Below are positions 10,109 through 17,086 of a stretch of 18,444 bases of DNA, piece after piece. Origin of the DNA: Pseudomonadota bacterium. GTDB lineage: Bacteria; BMS3Abin14. The notes beneath the pieces were generated by a model. That model saw nothing but the letters and a program-made list of their open reading frames with translations. It did no database searches and had not been told where the DNA came from. Location: the NCBI GenBank assembly GCA_016937135.1, contig JAFGWO010000168.1:1-18444 (forward strand), read 5' to 3'. The translations under genes and the position numbers were made by a program. Position 1 is the stretch's first letter, and the number at the start of each line of letters is the position of its first letter.

Positions 10109-11599
10109 ATGACCATGGCTGCCGGGACGAGGGGGGATGAGGACCTCTCGGTAATGATGGTCGCCGCGGAGGCGGTCCCCTTCGCCAAGGTCGGCGGCCT
10201 GGCGGACGTGATCGGCGCACTCCCGGCTAGTCTCCGGGAGGCCGGGATCCGGGTCTCGGTGTTTCTGCCTTTCTACCGTGAAATCAGGAAGAAAGGCTTT
10301 GATCCCACACCGACGGGGAGCCGGTTTTCCCTCCTCCACGACGGAATAGACAGGGAATGCCGGATCCTTCACGCCGAACGGGACGGAGTCTCGTTCTTTT
10401 TCCTGGACGAGCCCGATTTTTTCGACAGGGAGTGGGTCTACGGGCCTCCCGGCGGGGAGTATCCGGACAGCGCCCTCCGGTTTTCCTTCTTCTGCAGGTC
10501 CTGTCTTGCGGCGGCGGAAAAAATGGGCCTTGAAGTTGACCTGATCCATTGCCACGACTGGCATGCGGCCCTGGTACCCCTGTATCTTAAGTTCGCGGAG
10601 GTCAGCACCCTCCAGGCGAAAATTCCCAGTCTTCTGACCATCCACAACCTTGCCTATCAGGGCCGGTTCGACCCGGGACTTTTCCCGTCCCTTGGTCTGG
10701 GCCGGGAGGCGTTGGATGGCGGGTACCTGGAATTGTGGGGGAGCCTGAATTTTCTCAAGGGGGGCATTCTTACGGCCGATGCCGTCAGCACCGTTTCCCC
10801 AGCCTATGCGGAGGAGATCACGACCCCCGAACAGGGGATGGGCATGGATCCCCTTCTGGGGGAAAAAGGGGTCCGGGGCATCCTTAACGGGATCGACTTC
10901 GGGCTCTGGAATCCGGAGACCGATCCTCATCTTGCGGTGAATTACTCTTCCGCCGATCCCTCCGGAAAAACGGCCAACTTGAAGGCCCTCCGGGAAGAAC
11001 TGGGGCTCGATCCCCTTCCCGAAGCACCTCTTTTCGCCTTCATCGGACGCCTTGTCCACCAGAAAGGGGCCGATGTCATCGCCGGGGGAATGGACGAAAT
11101 AATCCGGAGGGGATTTCAGTTCGTGGTCCTGGGCAGCGGAGAAAGGCAGGTGGAAGAGTCGCTCCTTTCCGGAGCGGCCCGGCACCGGAAGATGGCCTTC
11201 GCCCGAATCGGGTTTGACGATGAATTGGCCCGGAAAATTTACGCTTCCGCGGACTTTTTTCTCATGCCGTCCCGTTTCGAACCGTGCGGCCTTGGCCAGA
11301 TGATCGCAATGCGCTACGGATGCATCCCCGTCGTGCGCGCCACGGGGGGACTCAGGGACACGGTCACGGACCTTGGATCGGATCCGGAAAGGGGAAACGG
11401 CTTCGCATTCGAAGGGGATACCGTCCAGGGGCTTCTGGAAGCCTTGGACCGGGCAGCGGGATTCTTCAGGGAAGGCCGCGCAGGCGGCGTCCTTCCCCGG
11501 ATCATGGCGCAGGACAACTCATGGGGACACTCGGCCGAAGCCTACGCCCGGTTCTACAGGGAGATCATCGAGGGAAAAAAAGGAGAAGCCGGCCGGTGA
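10109..11599 (+). CDS. glgA: Glycogen synthase (GT5)
   Basis: GlgA transfers glucose from a nucleotide sugar (ADP-glucose in most bacteria) to the non-reducing end of an alpha-1,4-glucan. The product is 496 residues, slightly longer than E. coli GlgA (477), with a short hydrophilic N-terminal lead. The nucleotide-sugar binding motif KVGGLADV starts at Lys27. The GT-B C-terminal domain has IGRLVHQKG and the RFEPCGLGQ motif at 389-397 with catalytic-site Glu391, followed by TGGLRDTV. The ATG at 10109 lies about 12 bases from a GGGGAGGGG ribosome site; ATGs at 10115 or 10154-10159 are possible alternative starts. It is 28 bases after galT, so the two are almost certainly co-transcribed. It ends convergently with kup. 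Confidence 0.95.
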   Translation: MTMAAGTRGDEDLSVMMVAAEAVPFAKVGGLADVIGALPASLREAGIRVSVFLPFYREIRKKGFDPTPTGSRFSLLHDGIDRECRILHAERDGVSFFFLDEPDFFDREWVYGPPGGEYPDSALRFSFFCRSCLAAAEKMGLEVDLIHCHDWHAALVPLYLKFAEVSTLQAKIPSLLTIHNLAYQGRFDPGLFPSLGLGREALDGGYLELWGSLNFLKGGILTADAVSTVSPAYAEEITTPEQGMGMDPLLGEKGVRGILNGIDFGLWNPETDPHLAVNYSSADPSGKTANLKALREELGLDPLPEAPLFAFIGRLVHQKGADVIAGGMDEIIRRGFQFVVLGSGERQVEESLLSGAARHRKMAFARIGFDDELARKIYASADFFLMPSRFEPCGLGQMIAMRYGCIPVVRATGGLRDTVTDLGSDPERGNGFAFEGDTVQGLLEALDRAAGFFREGRAGGVLPRIMAQDNSWGHSAEAYARFYREIIEGKKGEAGR

Positions 11600-11608
11600 T
11601 GGCCCCGG

Positions 11609-11622
11609 GGGAGACCTCTCCC
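11609..11622. terminator. Hairpin between convergent glgA and kup
   Basis: GGGAG-ACCT-CTCCC lies in the 30-base gap between the two convergent stop codons. Neither side has a T-tract, so it is at best a weak bidirectional terminator. The placement is suggestive only. Confidence 0.35.
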
Positions 11623-11629
11623 AGGAGAT

Positions 11630-13522
11630 CTAGAGTTCGATCTGTTGCCCCAGTTCTACGACCCGGTTGGGGGGCAGGCCGAAAAAGGATGTGGCGCTCC
11701 TGGAGTTTCGGGACATTAGAACGAAGAGCTTCTTGCGCCACAGGGCCATTTTTGCGGAAGTGGCTGCGATGAGCGTTTCCCGTCCCAGAAAAAAGGTGGT
11801 TTCCTCCTCTCTGTATTCCCAATCCCCCAGCTTCACGGTCCTCAGGGCCTCCGGAACATCAGGATACTCCATGAATCCATAATGGAGAGTAAAGCGGTGA
11901 ATTCCAAGGCCAAGCTCCTCGTCCCGAACGCGTCTGGCCGCTGGTACATAGGGGACGTCGGCGGTTTCCACCAGCAGGATGAGGATTTTTTCGTGGAGGA
12001 CTTTATTGTGTTTGAGGTTATGCAGGAGTGAGATCGGTGTGCCGTAGGGGTTTCCTGTCATGAAGACGGCTGTACCCGGAACACGCTGGGGAGGGGATTC
12101 CTCCAGCCCCCTGATGACTGCCTCCACGGGAGTGGATGCCGAGCGCAGCTTGCCGGCGAGGATCAAACGACCTCTTTTCCATGTCGTCATCAGGGCCAGG
12201 ACCACCCCTGCGACGAGGAGGGGGAACCACCCTCCATGGAGGACTTTTGCGATATTTGCCCCGAAAAAGCCGAGATCCATAACAATGAAAATCCCGCAAA
12301 TCAGTACGGCTGTAGGAAGGCTCCAGTTCCATCGTTTTCGCACAAGGAGAAAAAACAGCCCCGTGGTGATGACCATGGTGGTCGTGACGGCGATGCCGTA
12401 GGCAGCTGCCAATCCGCTGGAAGACCTGAAGCCGACCACAAGCCCTATACAGCTGACCATGAGGATCGAGTTGATCATGGGAAGGTATATCTGACCCCGC
12501 TCGGTAGGGGAGGTATGCTGGATGTCGAGGCGTGGGCTGAATCCCAGGTGAACCGCCTGCATGGAGAGGGAAAATGCCCCCGAGATGACGGCCTGGGATG
12601 CGATCACCGTGGCGGCTGTGGCGAGAAAAACAATCGGATACATTGACCAGGCCGGGGCCATGTTGAAAAAAGGGTTCCTGACCGCGCCGGGCTGGATCAA
12701 AAGAAGAGCGCCCTGCCCGAAATAGTTGAGAATCAGGGAGGGAAGGACAAGGAAGAACCAGACCAGCCGGATGGGTCTGGCGCCGAAGTGCCCCATGTCG
12801 GCGTATAGGGCCTCTCCCCCTGTCACGACCAGAAAAACCGCCCCAAGGACGAAAAAACCCCGGAGCCCGTTTTCCAAGAAGAGCCGCATTCCCCAAAGGG
12901 GGTTGAAGGCCGCAAGGACGCCCGGGGCCCTGACGATATTCAGGATCCCCAGAATTCCCAGGACAAGGAACCAGACCAATGTGACAGGCCCGAAAACCGC
13001 CCCGACGGAGGCTGTCCCATGGTGCTGGAAGAGGAAAAGACCGATCAGGATGGCGATGGTAGCCGGGATGATGAAAGGGCCCAGGGCAGGAGTGATTATT
13101 TCCAGTCCTTCCACGGCGCTGAGGACGGAAATGGCCGGGGTGATCATTCCGTCGCTGTAAAGCAGGGCTGCTCCGAAAAGTCCCAGAAGAATCGGCAGGA
13201 GGTTTTTCCCCGCGGAGGAAGGGCTGGAAGAATGGACCAGCGTTGTCAGGGCCAGAATCCCGCCTTCGCCTTCGTTGTCTGCCCTCAGTATGAAAACGAG
13301 ATATTTAATGGAAATCACCAGGATCAGGGACCACAGGATAAGGGAGAGGACCCCGAGCACATTTCCTTCGGAAAGGGGAAGAGGGTGGCTTCCAGCGAAA
13401 CACTCCCGAAAGGCATAGAGGGGGCTTGTCCCGATGTCTCCGAAAACCACACCCAGAGCCGCCAGGGAGAGGACGGCAAGGCGGCGGCCCGCTGGTTGGC
13501 TATTGGATGCCCCCCTGTTCAT
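11630..13522 (-). CDS. kup: Low-affinity potassium transporter Kup
   Basis: Kup is an inner-membrane potassium/proton symporter of the KUP/HAK/KT family. The product is 630 residues (E. coli Kup has 622). A hydrophobic N-terminal part of roughly 430 residues should form about 12 membrane helices. It starts with the family signature VVFGDIGTSPLYAF and includes YADMGHFG. A hydrophilic C-terminal cytoplasmic domain follows. The ATG at 13522 is chosen over one 22 codons upstream because the extra segment is Arg/His/Pro-rich and unlike the family, and because AGGA precedes 13522 at about five bases. It lies 108 bases downstream of the phosphorylase gene on the same strand, so co-transcription is possible. 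A metabolic link to glycogen is not evident. Confidence 0.95.
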   Translation of the reverse strand: MNRGASNSQPAGRRLAVLSLAALGVVFGDIGTSPLYAFRECFAGSHPLPLSEGNVLGVLSLILWSLILVISIKYLVFILRADNEGEGGILALTTLVHSSSPSSAGKNLLPILLGLFGAALLYSDGMITPAISVLSAVEGLEIITPALGPFIIPATIAILIGLFLFQHHGTASVGAVFGPVTLVWFLVLGILGILNIVRAPGVLAAFNPLWGMRLFLENGLRGFFVLGAVFLVVTGGEALYADMGHFGARPIRLVWFFLVLPSLILNYFGQGALLLIQPGAVRNPFFNMAPAWSMYPIVFLATAATVIASQAVISGAFSLSMQAVHLGFSPRLDIQHTSPTERGQIYLPMINSILMVSCIGLVVGFRSSSGLAAAYGIAVTTTMVITTGLFFLLVRKRWNWSLPTAVLICGIFIVMDLGFFGANIAKVLHGGWFPLLVAGVVLALMTTWKRGRLILAGKLRSASTPVEAVIRGLEESPPQRVPGTAVFMTGNPYGTPISLLHNLKHNKVLHEKILILLVETADVPYVPAARRVRDEELGLGIHRFTLHYGFMEYPDVPEALRTVKLGDWEYREEETTFFLGRETLIAATSAKMALWRKKLFVLMSRNSRSATSFFGLPPNRVVELGQQIEL

Positions 13523-13630
13523 TGGTCCTGATCGGTCCCGCTGTTTTCGTAAAAGGTGGTTGTCCACTGGGTGCGGGGGGCGGCACAAGGGAGACAGGGA
13601 TAAGAGGGGATCAAGGGTGTGGGGCTGAGG

Positions 13631-15379
13631 CTATTTTCTGCCATTCCCGTTTATTCTCCCGTTCCGGTTTTCCCTCCCGTTGCTGTGGGTGGTGATGTAG
13701 GCCTGAGTCACATAGCGGCGCATCATCCGGTGGCTGTTGAAAAAATAGGCGTTTTTCCCGATGGCGTTTTTCATGACCTTGATCCATCCGGGTTTGTTCT
13801 CGTAGTAAAGGGGCAGGATGACGTTCTCAAGCTTGCTGTATAGGTCCTCCGCGTCCCCTGTGCCGTTGTAATCGGGTTCCTGGCCCGACTCGGGCTGCGG
13901 CCCGATGGACCATCCCGTCACGCCCTCGATGTGCCCTTCCACCCACCAGCCGTCCAGAACGCTGAAATTGGGCACCCCGTTGTGGGCGGCCTTCATCCCG
14001 CTGGTGCCGGACGCCTCCATGGGCCGGAGGGGGGTGTTGAGCCAGAGGTCCACCCCGGACACCAGGCAAAGGGCGGATTCTATATTGTAATCGGGGAGAT
14101 AGATGACGGTTACCTTTCCCGCCAGGGTTTTCGCATGGGAAAAGATCCTCCGGATCAGTTCCTTGCCGGGCTCGTCCCGGGGGTGGGCCTTGCCCGAATA
14201 TACGACCTGAAGACGGCCTTCCCCGATCCTGGCAAGGCGGTCGATATCTGAAAAAAGGAGGTCGGCCCTTTTGTAGCTGGTGGCCCGCCTCGCGAACCCG
14301 ATGGTGAGGATTTCCGGCGACAGGGAAACCCCGGCCTTTTCGGCCAGGGTGTGGATCATGTTTTCCCTGGCTTTCCGGTGGGCCTGCCAGATCTCCTCAT
14401 CGGGGACGGCATCGATCCTCACGAACAGTTCCGGCTCATTGGCCCACCCCGGGAGGTAGCGGTCGTAGAGCTCCCGGAACGGCTCGGAGGTCCAGGTGAA
14501 GGAATGGACGCCGTTTGTGATGCTGTGGATCTCGTAGCCCCGGAACATCTTCCTGGAGACTTCGCCGTGCCTTTTGGCAACCCCGTTGACGTAATTGGAG
14601 AGGTTCAAGGCCAGGAGGGTCATGTTCAGGTGCTCTTCCCCCGCCAGATCCTTGAGGACTTCGACGGGGAAATAATCCCCGAGGATGCCCTGCACCATAT
14701 CGTATGGGAATTTGTCGTGTCCTGCTTCCACGGGGGTGTGGGTTGTGAAGATGCACATTTCCCGGACCCGTTCCTCGTCCCATATCAGCTTCTCATCCCA
14801 GGTTTCCCTGATATCGAGACGAAACCACTGGAGGAGCTCCAGGGTAAGAAGGGCAGAGTGGCCCTCGTTGAGATGGTAGCGAAAGACCTTGATCCCCATC
14901 TCATGGAGCATCCTTACCCCGCCGATGCCAAGAACAACCTCCTGCTTCAGGCGGTGCGCCTTGTCCCCTCCGTAAAGTTCGTGGGTGATGCCGCGGTCCT
15001 CGGGGCTGTTTTCCTCGAGGTCGGTGTCCAGGAAGTAGACGGGAACGCTGGTGCCGGTCGGGCATTTGACGAGATATCGCCATACCCCGACAAGGACCTT
15101 TCTGCCTTCGATGATCACGGGAACTACGTGGGGGAGTTTCTCCAGAAGTTCGGAGGGATCCCAATCCACCGGATGTTCGATCTGGGTGCCGTCTTCCAGA
15201 AGCTCCTGCCGGAAATAACCCTTTCGGGTGAGGAGCGTCACCGCCACCATCGGCAGGCCAAGATCAGCGGCGGATTTGATGGTATCTCCGGCCAGGACTC
15301 CGAGACCTCCGCTGTAGGTGGGGATTCCCCGGACGAGGCCAATCTCCATAGTGAAATAGGCAATGCTGTTGTGGTTCAA
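13631..15379 (-). CDS. glgP: Alpha-glucan phosphorylase, short form (GT35)
   Basis: This enzyme phosphorolyses alpha-1,4-glucans to glucose 1-phosphate with pyridoxal phosphate as cofactor. The product is 582 residues, well short of the roughly 800-850 of typical GlgP/MalP. It begins directly at IAYFTMEIGL...IPTYSGGLGVLAGD, which in long forms follows about 100 residues of N-terminal sequence. Catalytic landmarks are intact: NEGHSALLTLE, YSGKAHPRDEPGKELI, and GTSGMKAAHNGV with the cofactor lysine at 463. The C-terminal tail is rich in Asn, Gly and Arg (HSNGRENRNGRINGNGRK) and probably disordered. The start is TTG at 15379, backed by GAAGGAG eight bases away and by the family's N-terminal pattern. 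It completes a make-and-break glucan set with glgA. The family is secure; the short form looks genuine, not truncated. Confidence 0.93.
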   Translation of the reverse strand: MNHNSIAYFTMEIGLVRGIPTYSGGLGVLAGDTIKSAADLGLPMVAVTLLTRKGYFRQELLEDGTQIEHPVDWDPSELLEKLPHVVPVIIEGRKVLVGVWRYLVKCPTGTSVPVYFLDTDLEENSPEDRGITHELYGGDKAHRLKQEVVLGIGGVRMLHEMGIKVFRYHLNEGHSALLTLELLQWFRLDIRETWDEKLIWDEERVREMCIFTTHTPVEAGHDKFPYDMVQGILGDYFPVEVLKDLAGEEHLNMTLLALNLSNYVNGVAKRHGEVSRKMFRGYEIHSITNGVHSFTWTSEPFRELYDRYLPGWANEPELFVRIDAVPDEEIWQAHRKARENMIHTLAEKAGVSLSPEILTIGFARRATSYKRADLLFSDIDRLARIGEGRLQVVYSGKAHPRDEPGKELIRRIFSHAKTLAGKVTVIYLPDYNIESALCLVSGVDLWLNTPLRPMEASGTSGMKAAHNGVPNFSVLDGWWVEGHIEGVTGWSIGPQPESGQEPDYNGTGDAEDLYSKLENVILPLYYENKPGWIKVMKNAIGKNAYFFNSHRMMRRYVTQAYITTHSNGRENRNGRINGNGRK

Positions 15380-15387
15380 TAGTTTTG

Positions 15388-15394
15388 CTCCTTC
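15388..15394 (-). promoter_or_regulatory. Ribosome binding site for the glgP TTG start
   Basis: On the minus strand this reads GAAGGAG, eight bases before the TTG at 15379. No in-frame ATG with a comparable site was found nearby. Confidence 0.7.
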
Positions 15395-15406
15395 GGTAAA
15401 AATTGA

Positions 15407-15426
15407 GGATTATCTGCCAATAATCC
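15407..15426 (-). promoter_or_regulatory. Inverted repeat upstream of glgP, possible operator
   Basis: GGATTAT-6 bases-ATAATCC is a perfect 7-bp dyad located 28-47 bases upstream of the glgP start codon. Its position and symmetry fit a dimeric repressor or activator site, or a hairpin in the leader. No regulator gene is in the window to link it to, and a promoter could not be placed with confidence. Confidence 0.4.
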
Positions 15427-15490
15427 GATTTTACCCTCTTTGGATGGCGATGTCCCCTTGAGATTGAGGACTTCGCAAGAGGTCATCAAC

Positions 15491-15621
15491 GCGCCCAGCG
15501 CAGGGCGCCGGGATCAAGGACTCGGGTTATACGTCATGGATCCGCGAGGAAAGGGAAAACCACGCTTTTCCCTTTCCGGGAAGCGTTAAGTCCCGCATTG
15601 GACTTTTTGCGAGCCTATTAA
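15491..15621 (+). repeat. Dispersed four-hairpin repeat, copy 3
   Basis: This is a full-length copy in the same orientation as copy 1. GCGCCCAGCGCAGGGCGC is the imperfect opening palindrome. It is followed by GGATCAAGGAC and GGATCC arms that no longer pair fully, a perfect GGAAAGGGAAAA/TTTTCCCTTTCC stem, and the closing stem GCGTTAAGTCC/GGACTTTTTGC, which has mismatches. It ends with TTGCGAGCCTATTAA. Homology to copy 4 continues leftward to about 15464. It lies in the glgP-msrA spacer. Confidence 0.85.
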
Positions 15622-15701
15622 GACTGGCTGATTTACCACGAAACGGTGAAAGAGAAAAGCCGGGGGCCGGATCCATAAAACCGGCCCGGGGACGATCCCG
15701 G

Positions 15702-15728
15702 AAAAAAAGGGCGGCAATGCTGCCGCCC
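15702..15728 (-). terminator. Rho-independent terminator of msrA
   Basis: On the minus strand a perfect 8-bp stem, GGGCGGCA-GCAT-TGCCGCCC, is followed at once by seven T residues (15708-15702). It starts 35 bases after the msrA stop. This is a textbook intrinsic terminator and indicates that msrA is an expressed gene with its own transcript end. Confidence 0.9.
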
Positions 15729-15763
15729 GGATTACGCCAGTTCCCGTCAGGGATGCCCTTTTA

Positions 15764-16621
15764 TTATCCCTTTTTCCGGATCATTTTTTGTAAAACCTGA
15801 AGTAGTCCCTCAGTCAAACCCAGGTCCGGGGCCTCCCTTTCGAATTGTTCCAGGGTGCCGTATCCTCCGAGGTAGCCGTTTACCCGGGCTGCGGCCGTGG
15901 AATCGGTAAAGAGATCCGGATCGGGATAGATGGACTCATAATATTTTTCGAAGTCCCTTCGGCTGCGCAGATAATATTTCTGGTGGTAATCCTCTGCCCG
16001 GGTAAAACCATCGAAGGGAAGAAGCCGGGTGGTGACTTTTTGCCCAAGTCTCTCTTCCTCCCTTCCCATAGCCTGCAGGGCGAGGGTTTTCTGCGTCTCG
16101 TCATGATAGAAAATGGCCGATTCGTATTGCCGGATGATCCGCGGCCGTGTAGCGGTGTGGGATACAAAAAAGATCTCCAGAAGCTCCCCGTAGCTGATCA
16201 CGTCCGGGTCGAATTCTATCTGGACCGTTTCAATGTGGTCGCCGATCCTCTTGTAGGTCGGGTTGCTGGTGGTGCCGCCCGCATATCCGACCCTCGTCCT
16301 GACAACCCCTTCGAGACTCCCGAACCGGGAGTCGCCTCCCCAGAATCAGCCAAGGGAGAAAGTGGCGGTCTGAAACCCCTTGCCGGAAGCGGCCGCGCGT
16401 GCGTCCATGTCAGGTAAACTTCCTTCGGGAATTTCTCCGCCCTGGCCCGAGAAAAACGACGCTGCAACTGCAGGTACCGGGCAGGAGGCCAATTCCGGGT
16501 TCAACCTTTCCCTTGATTCCGGAATAGCCCCTTGCCTCCAGGGACCGGGGGCTGAGAGAAAAATCAGCAGGGTTAAAATGCATGCGATAATGACAAACCA
16601 GGCTATTGTCGCGGAACTCAA
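15764..16621 (-). CDS. msrA: Selenocysteine-containing peptide methionine sulfoxide reductase MsrA, membrane-anchored
   Basis: MsrA reduces methionine-(S)-sulfoxide in proteins. Read through one in-frame TGA (16346-16348), the frame gives 285 residues. The N-terminus is a hydrophobic anchor or signal (about 6-24) and a linker, so the domain is probably periplasmic. The reductase domain starts ATFSLG-U-FWG, with the TGA replacing the catalytic Cys of GCFW. Family residues then continue without a frame break: GYAGGTTSNPTY, Glu131 (E. coli Glu94), YDP-like FDP, RQYESAIF with Tyr166 (E. coli Tyr134), and AEDYHQKY. E. coli Asp129 appears to be Arg161. No Cys follows Sec92, so there is no resolving cysteine in the domain. 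A SECIS-like hairpin follows the TGA. The start is TTG 16621, with GGGAGG seven bases upstream. A pseudogene is the alternative, judged less likely. Confidence 0.87.
16315..16333 (-). promoter_or_regulatory. Candidate bacterial SECIS element in msrA
   Basis: Twelve bases after the TGA the message forms GACTCCCG-GTT-CGGGAGTC, a perfect 8-bp stem (or 7 bp with the loop GGTTC). Counting the U of UGA as 1, the loop G-U falls at 24-25, close to G23-U24 of the E. coli fdhF SECIS. This apical G-U placement is what SelB recognises in known bacterial SECIS elements. The hairpin is seen in the sequence; its function is inferred. Confidence 0.75.
16346..16348 (-). other. In-frame UGA, probable selenocysteine codon
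   Basis: This codon occupies position 92 of the msrA frame, exactly at the catalytic Cys position between SLG and FWG. It is the only interruption in an otherwise intact 285-residue protein. Confidence 0.82.
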
Positions 16622-16628
16622 TGTTTTT

Positions 16629-16634
16629 CCTCCC
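16629..16634 (-). promoter_or_regulatory. Ribosome binding site for the msrA TTG start
   Basis: On the minus strand this reads GGGAGG, seven bases before the TTG at 16621. It supports this start, which gives the hydrophobic N-terminal segment. Confidence 0.65.
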
Positions 16635-16851
16635 GGAAAGTAGTTTTCTCCCCAATTTGCAAATATCGGTTATTCAATTGTAATCATTTTTTTTACGGAT
16701 TCCAGAGCTGCCGTTTTTTGGGTGCCATCTTTTTCCTTTCCGGCGGAGTGGGTCAGGTCTGTATTCTCAGGGGCGCGCCGCCCGAACCGGGTAAGTTCGG
16801 AAGAAGGTTGCCTTGACCGGCAAGGAGATCCTGTTCTAGAATAATTAAATA

Positions 16852-16983
16852 TTGACAGGGTCGCAAAAAGTCCGATCCGGGACCTAACGCTTCCCGGAAA
16901 GGGAAAAGCGTCGTTTTCCCCTTTCCTCACGGATCAAGGAATTACAGCCCGAGTCCTTGATCCGGGCGCCCCGCGCGGGGCGC
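16852..16983 (-). repeat. Dispersed four-hairpin repeat, copy 4 (inverted)
   Basis: This is a full-length copy on the minus strand. Its GCGCCCCGCGCGGGGCGC palindrome (16966-16983) is identical to that of copy 1. The GGATCAAGGA/TCCTTGATCC stem is perfect, the third stem has one extra G, and the final stem ends in GCGACCCTGTCAA. Together with copy 3 it brackets msrA as an inverted pair. Weaker similarity to the left flank of copy 3 continues beyond 16983. Confidence 0.85.
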
Positions 16984-17086
16984 GTTAATGACTCTTTGAG
17001 AGGTCATCAATATTAAAAGGAAATTCGCTCGGGTGTCTTTTTTCGATCCCTGATTTGGATCGGTCGGAGTTTCCGAGAGGAGGGTC

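Larger units (their letters stand above)
15380..15763. other. glgP-msrA spacer (384 bases)
   Basis: This gap holds, from the glgP side, its ribosome site, a 7-bp inverted repeat, repeat copy 3 and the msrA terminator. The stretch 15622-15700 shows nothing recognisable. No credible small gene was seen. Confidence 0.6.
16622..17086. other. Divergent spacer between msrA and the second nucleotidyltransferase (465 bases)
   Basis: It holds the msrA ribosome site, an AT-rich stretch (16655-16690) that could carry the msrA promoter, and two small hairpins: CCGAAC-7 bases-GTTCGG at 16782-16800 and TTGCC-6 bases-GGCAA at 16808-16823. It also holds repeat copy 4 and the upstream region of the next gene. 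No credible gene was found in it. Confidence 0.55.

Noticed and set aside
10085..11185. Minus-strand open frame (366 codons) antisense to glgA
   Set aside because: It is antisense to the well-supported GlgA. The translation is rich in Pro, Gly and Arg without domain features.
14351..15382. Long plus-strand open frame (343 codons) antisense to glgP
   Set aside because: It is the opposite strand of a strongly conserved GT35 gene in GC-rich DNA. The translation has no recognisable motif and no ribosome site was evident.
15764..16621. msrA as a nonsense-mutated pseudogene
   Set aside because: The only stop is exactly at the catalytic Cys, a SECIS-like hairpin follows, there are no frameshifts, and the terminator and ribosome site are intact. 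It is kept as the main alternative explanation.
16216..16655. Other minus-strand open frames (16216-16467 and 16410-16655) overlapping msrA
   Set aside because: They are in frames other than msrA and show no family motifs. The msrA frame has the ribosome site and continuous homology, so these are shadows.
16670..16930. Possible small minus-strand gene in the msrA-nucleotidyltransferase spacer
   Set aside because: Its first part is translated repeat copy 4 and the rest shows no family resemblance or ribosome site.
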